Shown here: one piece after another, positions 17,646 to 25,553 of the stretch
How positions within the stretch are numbered: position 1 is the first letter of the stretch
Layout of the letters: each line of letters begins with the position of its first letter
IMG/VR virus record: IMGVR_UViG_3300048438_000153
Span: 124,001 to 188,000 of that record
DNA length: 64,000 bases
Direction: 5' to 3' (one strand)
From: a virus
Program-made: the position numbers and the translations under genes
Notes under the pieces: model-generated
Told to the model about the DNA's origin: nothing
The model's input: the letters and a program-made list of their open reading frames with translations, nothing else
Databases searched by the model: none

Positions 17646-17684
17646 CCTTTCTTTTTCTCTGAACGAAAGAGATCACTCTATAAA
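17646..17684 (-). promoter_or_regulatory. late-type promoter box plus stem-loop, copy A
   Basis: Minus strand: TTTATAG (17684-17678), then CTTTC (17669-17665) pairing with GAAAG (17651-17647), then the ATG at 17641. Confidence 0.55.
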
Positions 17685-17743
17685 CAATCTACTCACTCAA
17701 GATTCAGGATCTCACCGCCCATATACAGGACTGATCAGATGAC

Positions 17744-18307
17744 CTAAATCTTCCTCCTAGATTCTTCTATTACCTTATCCCATTTTTCTTCGTTTGTAAG
17801 ACGACGTGAGTAGATAAATTGACCTAAGCCACTCCTCTCAAACTTTTTCTGATCTGAGTTCGGAACGCAAAACTGCAAGTCCAACTCCTCACAATATTCA
17901 CCCAAAGATCCTCTGCCTGACTTGTTTTTTAAAAGATCATCGGAGTTGGTAATGCGAGCTCCAAAGTAACTTCCTTCTCGCGGATCTCCCATGACGAAGA
18001 CAACCACCCCCCATGTCTTAACACCTCTGAGATGGCAGAAAACCATTTCATTTTCCTCAACCTTCACATAGGGCTTAACGTCTTTAAGGTGGCAGAAAAT
18101 AAGACTACGGTATGGGTTAAGGTAACTCTCCGTGTCGATTTGGTCATCTTCTAAAAGCTTCTGAAGAATCTCCGTTCTTTCGTCAAATACTTTTCTCTTG
18201 AGCCAACCCCCCAAACCAGCCTCTGTTTCTGAGGCAGTGAGGTTTTCTAGGCGAGCGATCCTAATCTCTAGATCACTAAGGATTTCTGAAGCTGTTCTTC
18301 TCATCAT
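17744..18307 (-). CDS. leader-bearing phage protein, paralogous 5' end B
   Basis: A 187-residue protein sharing its first ~30 residues with the gene at 17641 but with an unrelated body. The body is alpha/beta, with two similar Cys-His segments (LIFCHLKDVKPYVKV and MVFCHLRGVKTWGVV) about 25 residues apart, an internal repeat of unknown meaning. No family recognised. Its promoter cassette is the second copy of the 148-bp duplication. Confidence 0.75.
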   Translation of the reverse strand: MMRRTASEILSDLEIRIARLENLTASETEAGLGGWLKRKVFDERTEILQKLLEDDQIDTESYLNPYRSLIFCHLKDVKPYVKVEENEMVFCHLRGVKTWGVVVFVMGDPREGSYFGARITNSDDLLKNKSGRGSLGEYCEELDLQFCVPNSDQKKFERSGLGQFIYSRRLTNEEKWDKVIEESRRKI

Positions 18308-18341
18308 AGAGCCTTTCTTTTTCTCTGAACGAAAGAGAGCA

Positions 18342-18350
18342 CTATATAAA
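18342..18350 (-). promoter_or_regulatory. late-type promoter box, copy B
   Basis: TTTATATAG on the minus strand, with the CTTTC/GAAAG stem-loop between it and the ATG at 18307, as in copy A. Confidence 0.55.
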
Positions 18351-18362
18351 CAATCTACTCAC

Positions 18363-19259
18363 TCAAAGAAAGTTTCTCGGACTCAGAACACCCTTACCAA
18401 CATGAGGCCCGAACGCAGACCTGATACCAATGCCGTACTTCGGCTGAGAAAGACCTCTCATGAACTTGGTTGTTCTCGTTTTAGCTTCTACTGACATAGA
18501 CCACATCTGCTCCGCGCTTGACTTAAGACCTTCATATTTAGAAGATCGGTCAAGAGAAAGAGAAATACCGCCTATAGAGTAGTCGAACTCGTCTACAATC
18601 CAATTGGCTTGAAGCGCCATCGCCGCGAACTGAATCGCGCCCTGTAAGATAGGCGTTCTCCACGCGGGCTTCTGCTGAACTAGCTGTGAGAGATTCCTCA
18701 GATTTTCAGTCTCAGGTGGTTGCATATTCCACCAGTCTAACGCCCTCTCTAGGTACTCAAGAAACTCAGCATCCTCCCATACCTGACCGAACACCCTGTT
18801 GTACGCCCCAATACTAGACTCATGCTCAGGTGGCCTGAAGTGATAATACTTGTCAGGGTTCTGATCCCTCAGAAGAAGCCTGAGCTTATCTACCATTTCT
18901 TTCTCTGCTCGGTTCATCGTAGCCACGAGGGTAAGGTCATTCGAGACGATCTCGAACTCTTGAACCACTGTCTGAGGAGGACTGTTTACAAGCTCTTTCA
19001 ACGTCCACCTGATCCTGTAAGTGCCGTAGCTCGCTGTCGGAGGTATTCTTACACTCGCATAGTATTCCCCCACAGAAGGGTTCTCAGGTATACGCGTAGG
19101 ATCTCCAATTAAGACCTCAGCTTCAGGAGGTGTCGGGTCTACATAGTATAGTGCGTATGTGATCTCGGACGCATTTGAGACGTTCCCACTTGAGTTAGTG
19201 AGAAAGATGTCCAAGTCACCTCGACCAAGTATCTGATTTCTCTTAAACAAGACAGCCAT
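18363..19259 (-). CDS. virion protein with Ig-like N-terminus, probable neck component
   Basis: 298 residues from the ATG at 19259, preceded by GAGAGGG. Residues 1-110 look like a beta-sandwich domain (LFKRNQILGRGDLDIFLTN ... FEIVSNDL). Residues 115-300 are helical, with an ALDWWNMQPP segment and an A.QFAAMALQANWIVDEF segment typical of head-tail adaptor proteins. It is in the neck-type gene run. Its promoter overlaps a strong stem-loop. Assigned by general layout only. Confidence 0.55.
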   Translation of the reverse strand: MAVLFKRNQILGRGDLDIFLTNSSGNVSNASEITYALYYVDPTPPEAEVLIGDPTRIPENPSVGEYYASVRIPPTASYGTYRIRWTLKELVNSPPQTVVQEFEIVSNDLTLVATMNRAEKEMVDKLRLLLRDQNPDKYYHFRPPEHESSIGAYNRVFGQVWEDAEFLEYLERALDWWNMQPPETENLRNLSQLVQQKPAWRTPILQGAIQFAAMALQANWIVDEFDYSIGGISLSLDRSSKYEGLKSSAEQMWSMSVEAKTRTTKFMRGLSQPKYGIGIRSAFGPHVGKGVLSPRNFL

Positions 19260-19268
19260 CGCCAAACC

Positions 19269-19306
19269 CTCTCTTCCTATGTGTGAAAGAGAGAGTGATA
19301 TAAAGG
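19269..19306 (-). promoter_or_regulatory. late-type promoter box plus stem-loop
   Basis: Minus strand: CCTTTATATC (19306-19297), then CTCTCTTTC (19293-19285) pairing with GAAGAGAG (19276-19269), 10 bases before the ATG at 19259. Confidence 0.55.
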
Positions 19307-19308
19307 CA

Positions 19309-19743
19309 TTATATGTCTAAGGGGTGACGGAAATCGTACTCTCGACTCTTAAGAGCCCTCAAGATGCTCACCACATCCTTGAAGCTCCATCTCACACCAC
19401 CTGAATCCTGAGCCGTCTCTTGTAAGTCAGGATAAGGTTTGAAGGTAGACAGGTCAATCGCTTGTATGTGTGTATCTCCCTGAGAAAGAGCCTTACACAC
19501 GCGATGACAACCATCCACGATCTCCCCATCCCAAATAAGAATAGGTCGGCTTAGGTCAGCGTCGAGACAACCGCCCAAGTGATCCGCGATGTGATCTTCA
19601 CCCCAAGACCAACCCTCTAAGAAAGAAGGGGGGATTCTCCACATCTGTGAGGGGAGGTCTTGGGAGAGCTGATGTAGACGCTCTACATACCAAACATCAT
19701 TCTTAGAAGGGTCATTCTTCGATCTCTGAGAGAACGTCTGCAT
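19309..19743 (-). CDS. ParB/sulfiredoxin-like small domain protein
   Basis: A 144-residue protein. The segment RPILIWDGEIVDGCHRVCKA (about 85-105) matches the core of ParB N-terminal or sulfiredoxin-like domains (P..I..DG.I.DG.HR...A), which bind nucleotide in ParB (as CTP) and in other members (as ATP). No DNA-binding helix-turn-helix follows, so it is not a full ParB. Such stand-alone domains are common in phages, some as nucleases or kinases. It lies 13 bases downstream of the Ntn hydrolase gene. Confidence 0.65.
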   Translation of the reverse strand: MQTFSQRSKNDPSKNDVWYVERLHQLSQDLPSQMWRIPPSFLEGWSWGEDHIADHLGGCLDADLSRPILIWDGEIVDGCHRVCKALSQGDTHIQAIDLSTFKPYPDLQETAQDSGGVRWSFKDVVSILRALKSREYDFRHPLDI

Positions 19744-19755
19744 AAAGGTAGACTC

Positions 19756-21687
19756 CTAGTCATCAAGATAGTCGCCTAACCCTATATCATCTATGATCGT
19801 TAAGGAAGCCTCTTTCTGCTGAAGGGCAATCTCATCGAAGATGTCTAAATCTGAGGCTTTTTTCTGCTGAGATCTTTCCTTCTTTCTTTGGCGCTTCTTA
19901 TCCGCTCTCTCCTGACGCTTCTTTTTCTTAGAAGCATCCCCGTCCCCCCCCCAAGGGCTACGATTAATACCTAGAGTATTCTCAACAGTATTCCTCTTTC
20001 CAAAGAGTCGGCTAATAGCGCCCTCAGCATTAAAGTTGATGTTCATGTCCTTTTCGATTTCTTTAAGATTGTTCTCGACTTTAACAGGGGAAATCAAACC
20101 TTTGTCCATCGCGCCCTCATACTTCTTCCAAAGAATGTGAGACTTCTGATCCTTGATCTGAGTGTCCCTCCATTTCTTGAAAGCTGTCTCAACGTCTTTC
20201 TTAGTCCACACGTCGCAGTTCTGAGGATTTCTAGGTCTAATAGGTACTTTCTTACCTTTAGCATTAGTGCGTGTCCAACCCTCTGAATGAGGCTTACACG
20301 TCTCTCTCTTAATCTCCCCCACGCTAGGAATACGAGCCATCTTCAAGCTCGCGACCCTCGCGGGATTACCCCCTACTTTACGGATCGAGAAAGAACCATC
20401 GTCATCAAAGTGACTGATCCTCTTAACCTCGAAAGAACACACACCGCGCTCATCGAAGTCTTTATGGAAGCCTAGATACTCACAATCTTCAGGAATGAGA
20501 TAGAGGGAGATCTTTCTCTTATCGAAGTCATAGATGAGCTGAGAACTCGTGAACATATTATCTGTCCGACGCACCACGTTGCGAGGCGAGTTAAAGTCCT
20601 CAAACCTCTGAGCGTAGAGTCTCTCAATCAGCTCTTCGGGAGAAGATATCTGAGGGAGAAGGTCGAGCACTTTCTGAAGCCGAGCTTCAGAGCTTTTCTT
20701 GTTCTCGCCAAGTGTATAGCCCGCGTCAGGATACCTAAGACCGTGATTGGACATCGCGTGATGCTTGTCCTTTCCTGTGAGGTCAGTGATATACGCTTCA
20801 TGCTTAGCTGTATGCTCTATAGAAACAGCCTGTACGCCATCGCTAACAATCGTATGACCCCTGACCCCTCCCTCGTAAGCTAAGGCTGATTCAAGAGCAT
20901 CCTCGAACGTCCTACACTTGAGAGCATTGAGAATCCTAGAGGCATCTCTTGACCCGACAGCGCCTAAGTGACCATTTTCTTTCTTCTTCCCCTTAGATCC
21001 TTCTTTCTCATCCCACAGAACCATAAGCGCCGAGTTCGCGACGGCGATGCCGAACTCGTTGATGCCCTCTAGCCAACCTGTGTTCTCATCCCGAAAGAAA
21101 ACGACCTCTACACCTCCACGATGGGTGTGGAAGACCTTAAGCTGAGGAACGTAGTTTCTGTCCCTATTTTTGAACATGAACTTCTTCCCACCGACTTCAG
21201 AAAAAGCGATGACGCAAGATTGCTTTAACATATTTGCTCGACGGTACATACGCGCCTCTTTCTTGATATATTTTTCATTCCAAGATTCCCACTTGCTATG
21301 TTGTGGGCTAGATTTAAGTGAAGGGTCATGTCCCCAATTTTTAAGACTGATTTCCCACTTAGACATCCCCGTTTCCTCTACGGGCTGACCTGGTTTACCC
21401 CCTAGCATACGGGAGTTAAATCCTATCTCTTGTTTAGAGTTCACAAAATCGTCATCGGACCATTCAGAGAAAGGCTTACTCTTTCTGCGCTTGATGCGGT
21501 GAAAAGAGTCATACCCTGACTGAATCCCACCCTCTTCTTTCGCCTCTTGTCGATTGATAGAGGCGAGTAGGCGGTCTTCATCTTCCGCCCACGAATCAAG
21601 GGCTTTCTGACTCATATTGATGAGCCCATGCCACTTGTCGTAGACCTCTTTCTTCTCTTCTTCTGAAAGTGCTGAATACCTATACAT
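19756..21687 (-). CDS. multidomain protein with Ntn-hydrolase (linear amide hydrolase) domain
   Basis: A 643-residue protein. Residues 1-130 are a charged region with the segment SRMLGGKPGQP...LKNWGHDP, typical of phage virion proteins. From residue 158 there is an N-terminal-nucleophile hydrolase domain: Cys158 (LKQSCVIAFSEV), then FMFKNRDRNY at 171-179 (the NRD/E-type motif), LEGINEFGIAVANSALM, GHTIVSDG and NHGL. The family includes acyl-CoA:6-APA acyltransferase-type and choloylglycine-type enzymes that cut linear amide bonds. The C-terminus is basic, then acidic. An internal ATG (21249) with AAAGAGG upstream could start the enzyme 11 residues before Cys158. Confidence 0.75.
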   Translation of the reverse strand: MYRYSALSEEEKKEVYDKWHGLINMSQKALDSWAEDEDRLLASINRQEAKEEGGIQSGYDSFHRIKRRKSKPFSEWSDDDFVNSKQEIGFNSRMLGGKPGQPVEETGMSKWEISLKNWGHDPSLKSSPQHSKWESWNEKYIKKEARMYRRANMLKQSCVIAFSEVGGKKFMFKNRDRNYVPQLKVFHTHRGGVEVVFFRDENTGWLEGINEFGIAVANSALMVLWDEKEGSKGKKKENGHLGAVGSRDASRILNALKCRTFEDALESALAYEGGVRGHTIVSDGVQAVSIEHTAKHEAYITDLTGKDKHHAMSNHGLRYPDAGYTLGENKKSSEARLQKVLDLLPQISSPEELIERLYAQRFEDFNSPRNVVRRTDNMFTSSQLIYDFDKRKISLYLIPEDCEYLGFHKDFDERGVCSFEVKRISHFDDDGSFSIRKVGGNPARVASLKMARIPSVGEIKRETCKPHSEGWTRTNAKGKKVPIRPRNPQNCDVWTKKDVETAFKKWRDTQIKDQKSHILWKKYEGAMDKGLISPVKVENNLKEIEKDMNINFNAEGAISRLFGKRNTVENTLGINRSPWGGDGDASKKKKRQERADKKRQRKKERSQQKKASDLDIFDEIALQQKEASLTIIDDIGLGDYLDD

Positions 21688-21701
21688 ACTGCGCTCCTAA
21701 T

Positions 21702-21726
21702 CTTTATCTACTAGAAAGAGATAAAG
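21702..21726 (-). promoter_or_regulatory. stem-loop before the Ntn-hydrolase gene
   Basis: Minus strand CTTTATCT (21726-21719) pairs with AGATAAAG (21709-21702), 8 bp, followed by AGGAG and the ATG at 21687. CTTTATC inside the stem may double as the box. Confidence 0.45.
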
Positions 21727-21729
21727 CGT

Positions 21730-22473
21730 TTACCAACGATATCTCAAGAGGAGCTTTGTTTCAGAGTCATCCACCTGAATATCAGTAGGAGGGCGCGAGT
21801 CATAAGAATAGCTGAAAGTAGGCACTAGAGAGAGCTTCCCAATCACAGACACCTCAAGCTGACCGATAGCGATGATCCGATAGTCTGAGAGTAGCCCCAC
21901 TTTCGGCTGATAGTAGCCTGTGAGGGAGATCTTGACCTTCTTATCCATGAGCGCCTCTGAGAGAGACGCATAAGAAGTGTATCTAGCAGTGAACCCCTCT
22001 CCACCCCCATCCTTGAGTTTTTCGTAGTCAGACATTGCACCTAAGCCGAGCGCCACTTGACCGTCAAACAAGGGAGAAACAAAACGAATATAACCGCCCT
22101 CAAGCTGACGTAAGACTAAATCCTTGAAAGAGTCGTACTGACTCTGCACGAACAGGTCTGTACCTACCCAACCACCCCACATCGAAGTCCATCTCAAGTG
22201 AGCGAAAGCCTGATCTTTGAAAAGCTCGTCACGGCTCTCCCCTCTCGTACCCTCTAGGACGAGAAAGAAGTGGTTGTAGGAGCGAACGTAGTCTGTTCTA
22301 CTCTTTAAGAAATAAGACAGGGTGTCGTTGTTTCCTGAGAGTCTCTCGAAGCCTAAGTCTACGCGTCCTGTAAACCCTTGCTTGGCTTCGCCTCTCGTAT
22401 CTTCTATGTTGACCTGAGCATGGGCGTCAAAAGCATAGAAGCAGATCATTAGGGACAGTAAGATTTTTCTCAT
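21730..22473 (-). CDS. DUF481-like outer-membrane beta-barrel protein
   Basis: About 247 residues from the ATG at 22473. A classic signal peptide (MRKILLSLMICFYAFDAHA, cut before Gln) is followed by repeated amphipathic beta strands (GFTGRVDLGFERLSGNNDTL, FFLVLEGTRGES) and a C-terminal Trp (KLLLRYRW), as outer-membrane barrels have. The pattern matches DUF481/YdiY-type proteins. The product would be exported to the host outer membrane. A phage could use it to change receptors, block superinfection or prepare lysis. A GTG start at 22482 is possible. Confidence 0.75.
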   Translation of the reverse strand: MRKILLSLMICFYAFDAHAQVNIEDTRGEAKQGFTGRVDLGFERLSGNNDTLSYFLKSRTDYVRSYNHFFLVLEGTRGESRDELFKDQAFAHLRWTSMWGGWVGTDLFVQSQYDSFKDLVLRQLEGGYIRFVSPLFDGQVALGLGAMSDYEKLKDGGGEGFTARYTSYASLSEALMDKKVKISLTGYYQPKVGLLSDYRIIAIGQLEVSVIGKLSLVPTFSYSYDSRPPTDIQVDDSETKLLLRYRW

Positions 22474-22486
22474 AGGCCACACGGTT

Positions 22487-22530
22487 TTTCTTTCTCTAGT
22501 TAATATCCTAAGAGAAAGAAACTATAAATG
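22487..22530 (-). promoter_or_regulatory. late-type promoter box plus perfect 11-bp stem-loop
   Basis: Minus strand: CATTTATAGT (22530-22521) runs straight into TTTCTTTCTCT (22521-22511), which pairs with AGAGAAAGAAA (22497-22487). The clearest case where the stem would begin at about the expected transcript start. Confidence 0.65.
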
Positions 22531-22532
22531 AC

Positions 22533-22769
22533 TTACGAGTCTGTCCTCGTCATGTAAGTGAGACTTTTCATGTTCCTGATCTCATCGACAAAAGAGAGCG
22601 CAGGGATCTTGGCAGTCCTGTTGAAATACTCTCTCTTAAGATCCCTAATCATATCGCTCTTCTCAAAGAGAAAGAAAACCTTTTGACCTTCTCTCTCCGC
22701 GCCTATGAACCGAACTCCTGCGGTCTTAAGATAAGCTGAGAAATAGAGGTCGGAGGTCTTGTACTTCAT
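22533..22769 (-). CDS. small hypothetical protein
   Basis: A 78-residue basic alpha/beta protein (TSDLYFSAYLKTAGVRFIGA, then VFFLFEKSDMIRDLK). This layout, a DDLYLAAYLLA.G..L.... followed by strand and helix, recalls the DUF5659 type of small phage proteins; that match is from memory. Start overlaps the previous stop (TAATG), so the pair is coupled. Confidence 0.6.
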   Translation of the reverse strand: MKYKTSDLYFSAYLKTAGVRFIGAEREGQKVFFLFEKSDMIRDLKREYFNRTAKIPALSFVDEIRNMKSLTYMTRTDS

Positions 22770-22990
22770 TAGGACTTGATCTCCAAGATTAGGTCTTGAG
22801 CCTTTCGGACTCCTCGATCATCTGAGGGGATAATGACGAGCTTCCCTTTCTTATCCCACTTGGCGACCAAAGGGAGCTTGCCCCACTTCGCTGTGAGACA
22901 TTCCCCATCAGAAACGAGAACTCGACCATCGTAAGATTTATTATCGAGGAAAGCTCTCACCGCCTTCTTGTCCTGTAAAGCTATCTTCAA
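22769..22990 (-). CDS. small hypothetical protein
   Basis: A 73-residue protein with beta-type core (DGRVLVSDGECLTAKWGKLP). The start is TTG at 22990, overlapping the stop of the methyltransferase remnant, so translation would be coupled to it. No family recognised. Confidence 0.5.
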   Translation of the reverse strand: MKIALQDKKAVRAFLDNKSYDGRVLVSDGECLTAKWGKLPLVAKWDKKGKLVIIPSDDRGVRKAQDLILEIKS

Positions 22991-23277
22991 AAGAAATACT
23001 CCTGTGTTTGATTTATTCTCTTTTGTGCTATCTTAAAATAATCTTCGTGAATCTCCGACCCTATGTATTTCCTATTCATTTCTTTAGCGACCTTGGCTGT
23101 AGTTCCACTCCCTAAGAATGGATCGTAAACTACGTCTCCCTCGTTAGACCAAGAAATGATGTGGTCGTGAGCTAGGTTTTCGGGGAATGTGGCTGAGTGC
23201 TTATACGCAATACTGTCAGAATGACCATACCCACCCCCTACAATAAATCTCCAAATATTAAACCTACGGCCAACCAT
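22987..23277 (-). pseudogene. C-terminal remnant of a DNA adenine/cytosine-N methyltransferase
   Basis: 96 codons that match only the end of a beta-class DNA methyltransferase: RRFNIWRFIVGGG, then HSATFPENLAHDHIISWSN, then DPFLGSGTT (S-adenosylmethionine binding), then NRKYIGSEI. The family's catalytic DPPY-type motif, which should lie N-terminal, is missing. The same frame stays open upstream to about 23364 with family-like residues (NLPRGDKNLGPK) but has no start there and then meets TGA. The rest of the gene is replaced by a structural gene. A separate protein lacking catalysis cannot be excluded. Confidence 0.75.
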
Positions 23278-23385
23278 TTTTGGACCTAAGTTTTTGTCGC
23301 CTCTTGGAAGATTTCTGCTGTTAGCACTTTCACTTCTGCAAGAGGTTCAAAAGGTAGCCACGAAGCACCTTGCTCTAAACCTTTC

Positions 23386-24060
23386 TTAGAGTACGTTACC
23401 TGATCCATCGTAGACTACTACGAGTGGGTCAAGTGTTGTACCGCTAACAGGGTCGATTCTAACACTCTTAGCTTTAGAAAGTGCTCCCCTAGCAAGAGAA
23501 AGATAAAAGCTAGAGTCGCTCTCATCAATCGCCTTAAAGACAGTCGTATCAAAAAAGCTGATTGTAGGGAGTGTGAGACCGGGATCAGCATCGAAGATGT
23601 GACCCGTAGGGACAGTGTAGGACGCACCGCTAAGAATAGAAAGGATCTCAGCAGTAGTGGTGCTCGCGTTGTTACCCTCGATCTCGACATTAGGAAGGTT
23701 GAGATCACCTAGACCACCACCCTGAATCAGACCGTTGATCGTAGCCAAATCTAGCGCAAGACCATCCCTCATGCGAGAGATGTAGAGGTCAGCGATACGA
23801 GAGGCATCAGTGACGCTCAGAATGTCTGCATTGTCATCTTGGTTGACGAGGATGTAAGCAGTAAGACCGCTCACCTCTCTCGCGATAGTCAAGCCGTCCA
23901 CTACAGGAGTAGTGTTCACAGGCTGACGAAGGTAACGAGGACCTTGCGCTACAGGATCAACAACAGGGTTGAGCTGTGAGCGGTTAGGGAAGAGGTCTAC
24001 AATCTGAAAGACGTTGTTAGGGATCGTCACATCCCTCATGCAAATAACAGGACTAGCCAT
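23386..24060 (-). CDS. virion protein paralogue 3 of 3
   Basis: A 224-residue protein, third of three tandem paralogues. Shared features: ICM or similar start, (D/T)LFPN.SQ.N.V..P..QGPRY.R at about 22-45, EVSGL.AYILV at about 62, and an end ...VYDGSGNVL. The N-terminal QGPRY(L/F)R segment looks like a structural surface motif. After the TAA a +1 shifted frame stays open for ~30 codons (see findings). Beta-rich; no enzyme motif. Likely a decoration, fibre or tail accessory protein. Confidence 0.65.
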   Translation of the reverse strand: MASPVICMRDVTIPNNVFQIVDLFPNRSQLNPVVDPVAQGPRYLRQPVNTTPVVDGLTIAREVSGLTAYILVNQDDNADILSVTDASRIADLYISRMRDGLALDLATINGLIQGGGLGDLNLPNVEIEGNNASTTTAEILSILSGASYTVPTGHIFDADPGLTLPTISFFDTTVFKAIDESDSSFYLSLARGALSKAKSVRIDPVSGTTLDPLVVVYDGSGNVL

Positions 24061-24078
24061 GTCTATTTTCTCCTATTC

Positions 24079-24777
24079 TTACTGAAGGATGAGTGTGCCG
24101 TCGTTGTTATACGCAACGAGGACAGGTGTAGGACTACCCACTGAGTCAGTCTTAGACTGAGCAACAGAGATTTGACCCTGACGAGATGAGATGAAGAAGC
24201 TACCGTCGTTGCTAGAAATATCCTTCACGCCCGTAGGGATTGTAAAGAAAGCATTGACTACGTTAGGGATGAAAGCATCTCCGTTATTCTCATCACCGAC
24301 GTCTGTGTTGGTAGGGAGAGTGAAGATACGAGTCTCAGAAACAATCTGAAGGATCTGCTCAACAGTCGCAGTAGTAGCGCCGTTACCGATGCCGACAGCC
24401 CCTCCTGTGACAGCCTGAATAGCTGTGTTGATCCCTGTAGCGTCGAGAGCCTCTACGCTAGCAACCCTATCGAGAATACTCTGAGCGATAGTGTCAGCCT
24501 GAACAGGCGTAAGTGCGATGTCTCCCGCGTTGCTGTTCTCTACGGTAGCTACGAGATAAGCAGAAAGACCACTCACCTCTTTTTGGACTACAAAAGTAGC
24601 GTCAAGAGAAACAGTCTGAATGAGGTCTCCCGTCCAAGGAGCTCGGAAATAGCGAGGGCCTTGAAAACGAGGTGTGAGAACCGCGTTTGACTGAGACTTG
24701 TGTGGGAAAAGATCAGTAATCTGAACGAGTACTTCATCGGTGCTGTTGGTCACAGCGGGCATACAAATAAAAGGCAT
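24079..24777 (-). CDS. virion protein paralogue 2 of 3
   Basis: A 232-residue protein with the same plan as its neighbours: DLFPHKSQSNAV, RFQGPRYFRAPW, KEVSGLSAYLVA, and a C-terminal VLVAYNNDGTLIL. The middle (residues 80-150) is helical with Ala/Thr and differs most. Spacing to the flanking copies is 12-19 bases. Structural role inferred. Confidence 0.65.
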   Translation of the reverse strand: MPFICMPAVTNSTDEVLVQITDLFPHKSQSNAVLTPRFQGPRYFRAPWTGDLIQTVSLDATFVVQKEVSGLSAYLVATVENSNAGDIALTPVQADTIAQSILDRVASVEALDATGINTAIQAVTGGAVGIGNGATTATVEQILQIVSETRIFTLPTNTDVGDENNGDAFIPNVVNAFFTIPTGVKDISSNDGSFFISSRQGQISVAQSKTDSVGSPTPVLVAYNNDGTLILQ

Positions 24778-24789
24778 TTTAGACTCCTA

Positions 24790-25494
24790 TTAAGCGAACA
24801 GACTTCCGTCTGAGAGATAGATAGTGACGATAGGGTCTGCGGTCAAAACGCCCGCAAAGCCCCTATCAGCATCCTGAGCTGACGCAAACCCTGCAAGCGC
24901 ACCCTCTTCAGCAGAAATCGCCCAAGAAGAGTCGCCGTTCACAGGGTGACGCACGTCATTCTGAAAGCGAGCGTCTGTGTTCACGTCAGGGATGAAAGCG
25001 CCTGCTTGCTCGACCACAGAGCCGACCGTAACGAGATAAGTCTCGCCCGCCAAAACACGGAGAAGGTTCTCGACTGAACCTGTTGAGAGGTTAGCAGTAA
25101 GAGTCGCTCCCACAGCAACACCGCCGATGATCGCATCGACCGCAACAAGATCAAGAGCGCCACCTGTGCGAATCTCAGAAACCATGAGGCTTGCAATCTC
25201 TCTCGCTTCAGAAAGAGTAAGCGCGGGGCCGTTATTACCTACTTGAATGTTGTTCAAGAGGTAAGCAACAAGACCCTTTGAGTCACGAGCGAAAGAAATA
25301 ACACCCGCCGCAGTTGCGAGCTGAGCGCGGAAAGCGCCTCTAAAGCCCAAGTCAAGCTGACGGACGTAAATAGGTCCTGATGCGGGAGGGTCGATAGAGG
25401 TGTTCCTCTGACTCTCGTTAGGCGAAAGGTCAGTCACCATAACTGATCCATTCTGAACTTCTTTTCTGCGAGCTACCAAGTAAACCTGTGGCAT
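24790..25494 (-). CDS. virion protein paralogue 1 of 3
   Basis: A 234-residue protein, first of three tandem paralogues (DLSPNESQRNTSIDP, SGPIYVRQLD, DSKGLVAYLL, VTIYLSDGSLFA). It has the promoter module upstream, so the three are probably one operon. The copies are clearly related but well diverged, so the triplication is old. Structural role inferred. Confidence 0.65.
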   Translation of the reverse strand: MPQVYLVARRKEVQNGSVMVTDLSPNESQRNTSIDPPASGPIYVRQLDLGFRGAFRAQLATAAGVISFARDSKGLVAYLLNNIQVGNNGPALTLSEAREIASLMVSEIRTGGALDLVAVDAIIGGVAVGATLTANLSTGSVENLLRVLAGETYLVTVGSVVEQAGAFIPDVNTDARFQNDVRHPVNGDSSWAISAEEGALAGFASAQDADRGFAGVLTADPIVTIYLSDGSLFA

Positions 25495-25502
25495 AACATT
25501 TT

Positions 25503-25548
25503 CTCCTTTGGGAAAGAACTGAGTCTGAAAGTGGAGTCACATAAAGGA
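25503..25548 (-). promoter_or_regulatory. late-type promoter box plus weak stem-loop
   Basis: Minus strand: CCTTTATGTG (25548-25539), then CTCC...GGAG pairing across 25536-25503, with AAAGGAGAA as ribosome site before the ATG at 25494. Confidence 0.5.
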
Positions 25549-25553
25549 ATTAT

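Larger units (their letters stand above)
17553..18366. repeat. 148-bp duplicated 5' cassette (promoter, ribosome site, leader)
   Basis: 17553-17700 and 18219-18366 are nearly identical over 148 bp (I count about four differences). Each copy runs from the upstream TTTATA box through the stem-loop to codon ~30 of the gene. The unique gene bodies lie outside the copies. Confidence 0.9.
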
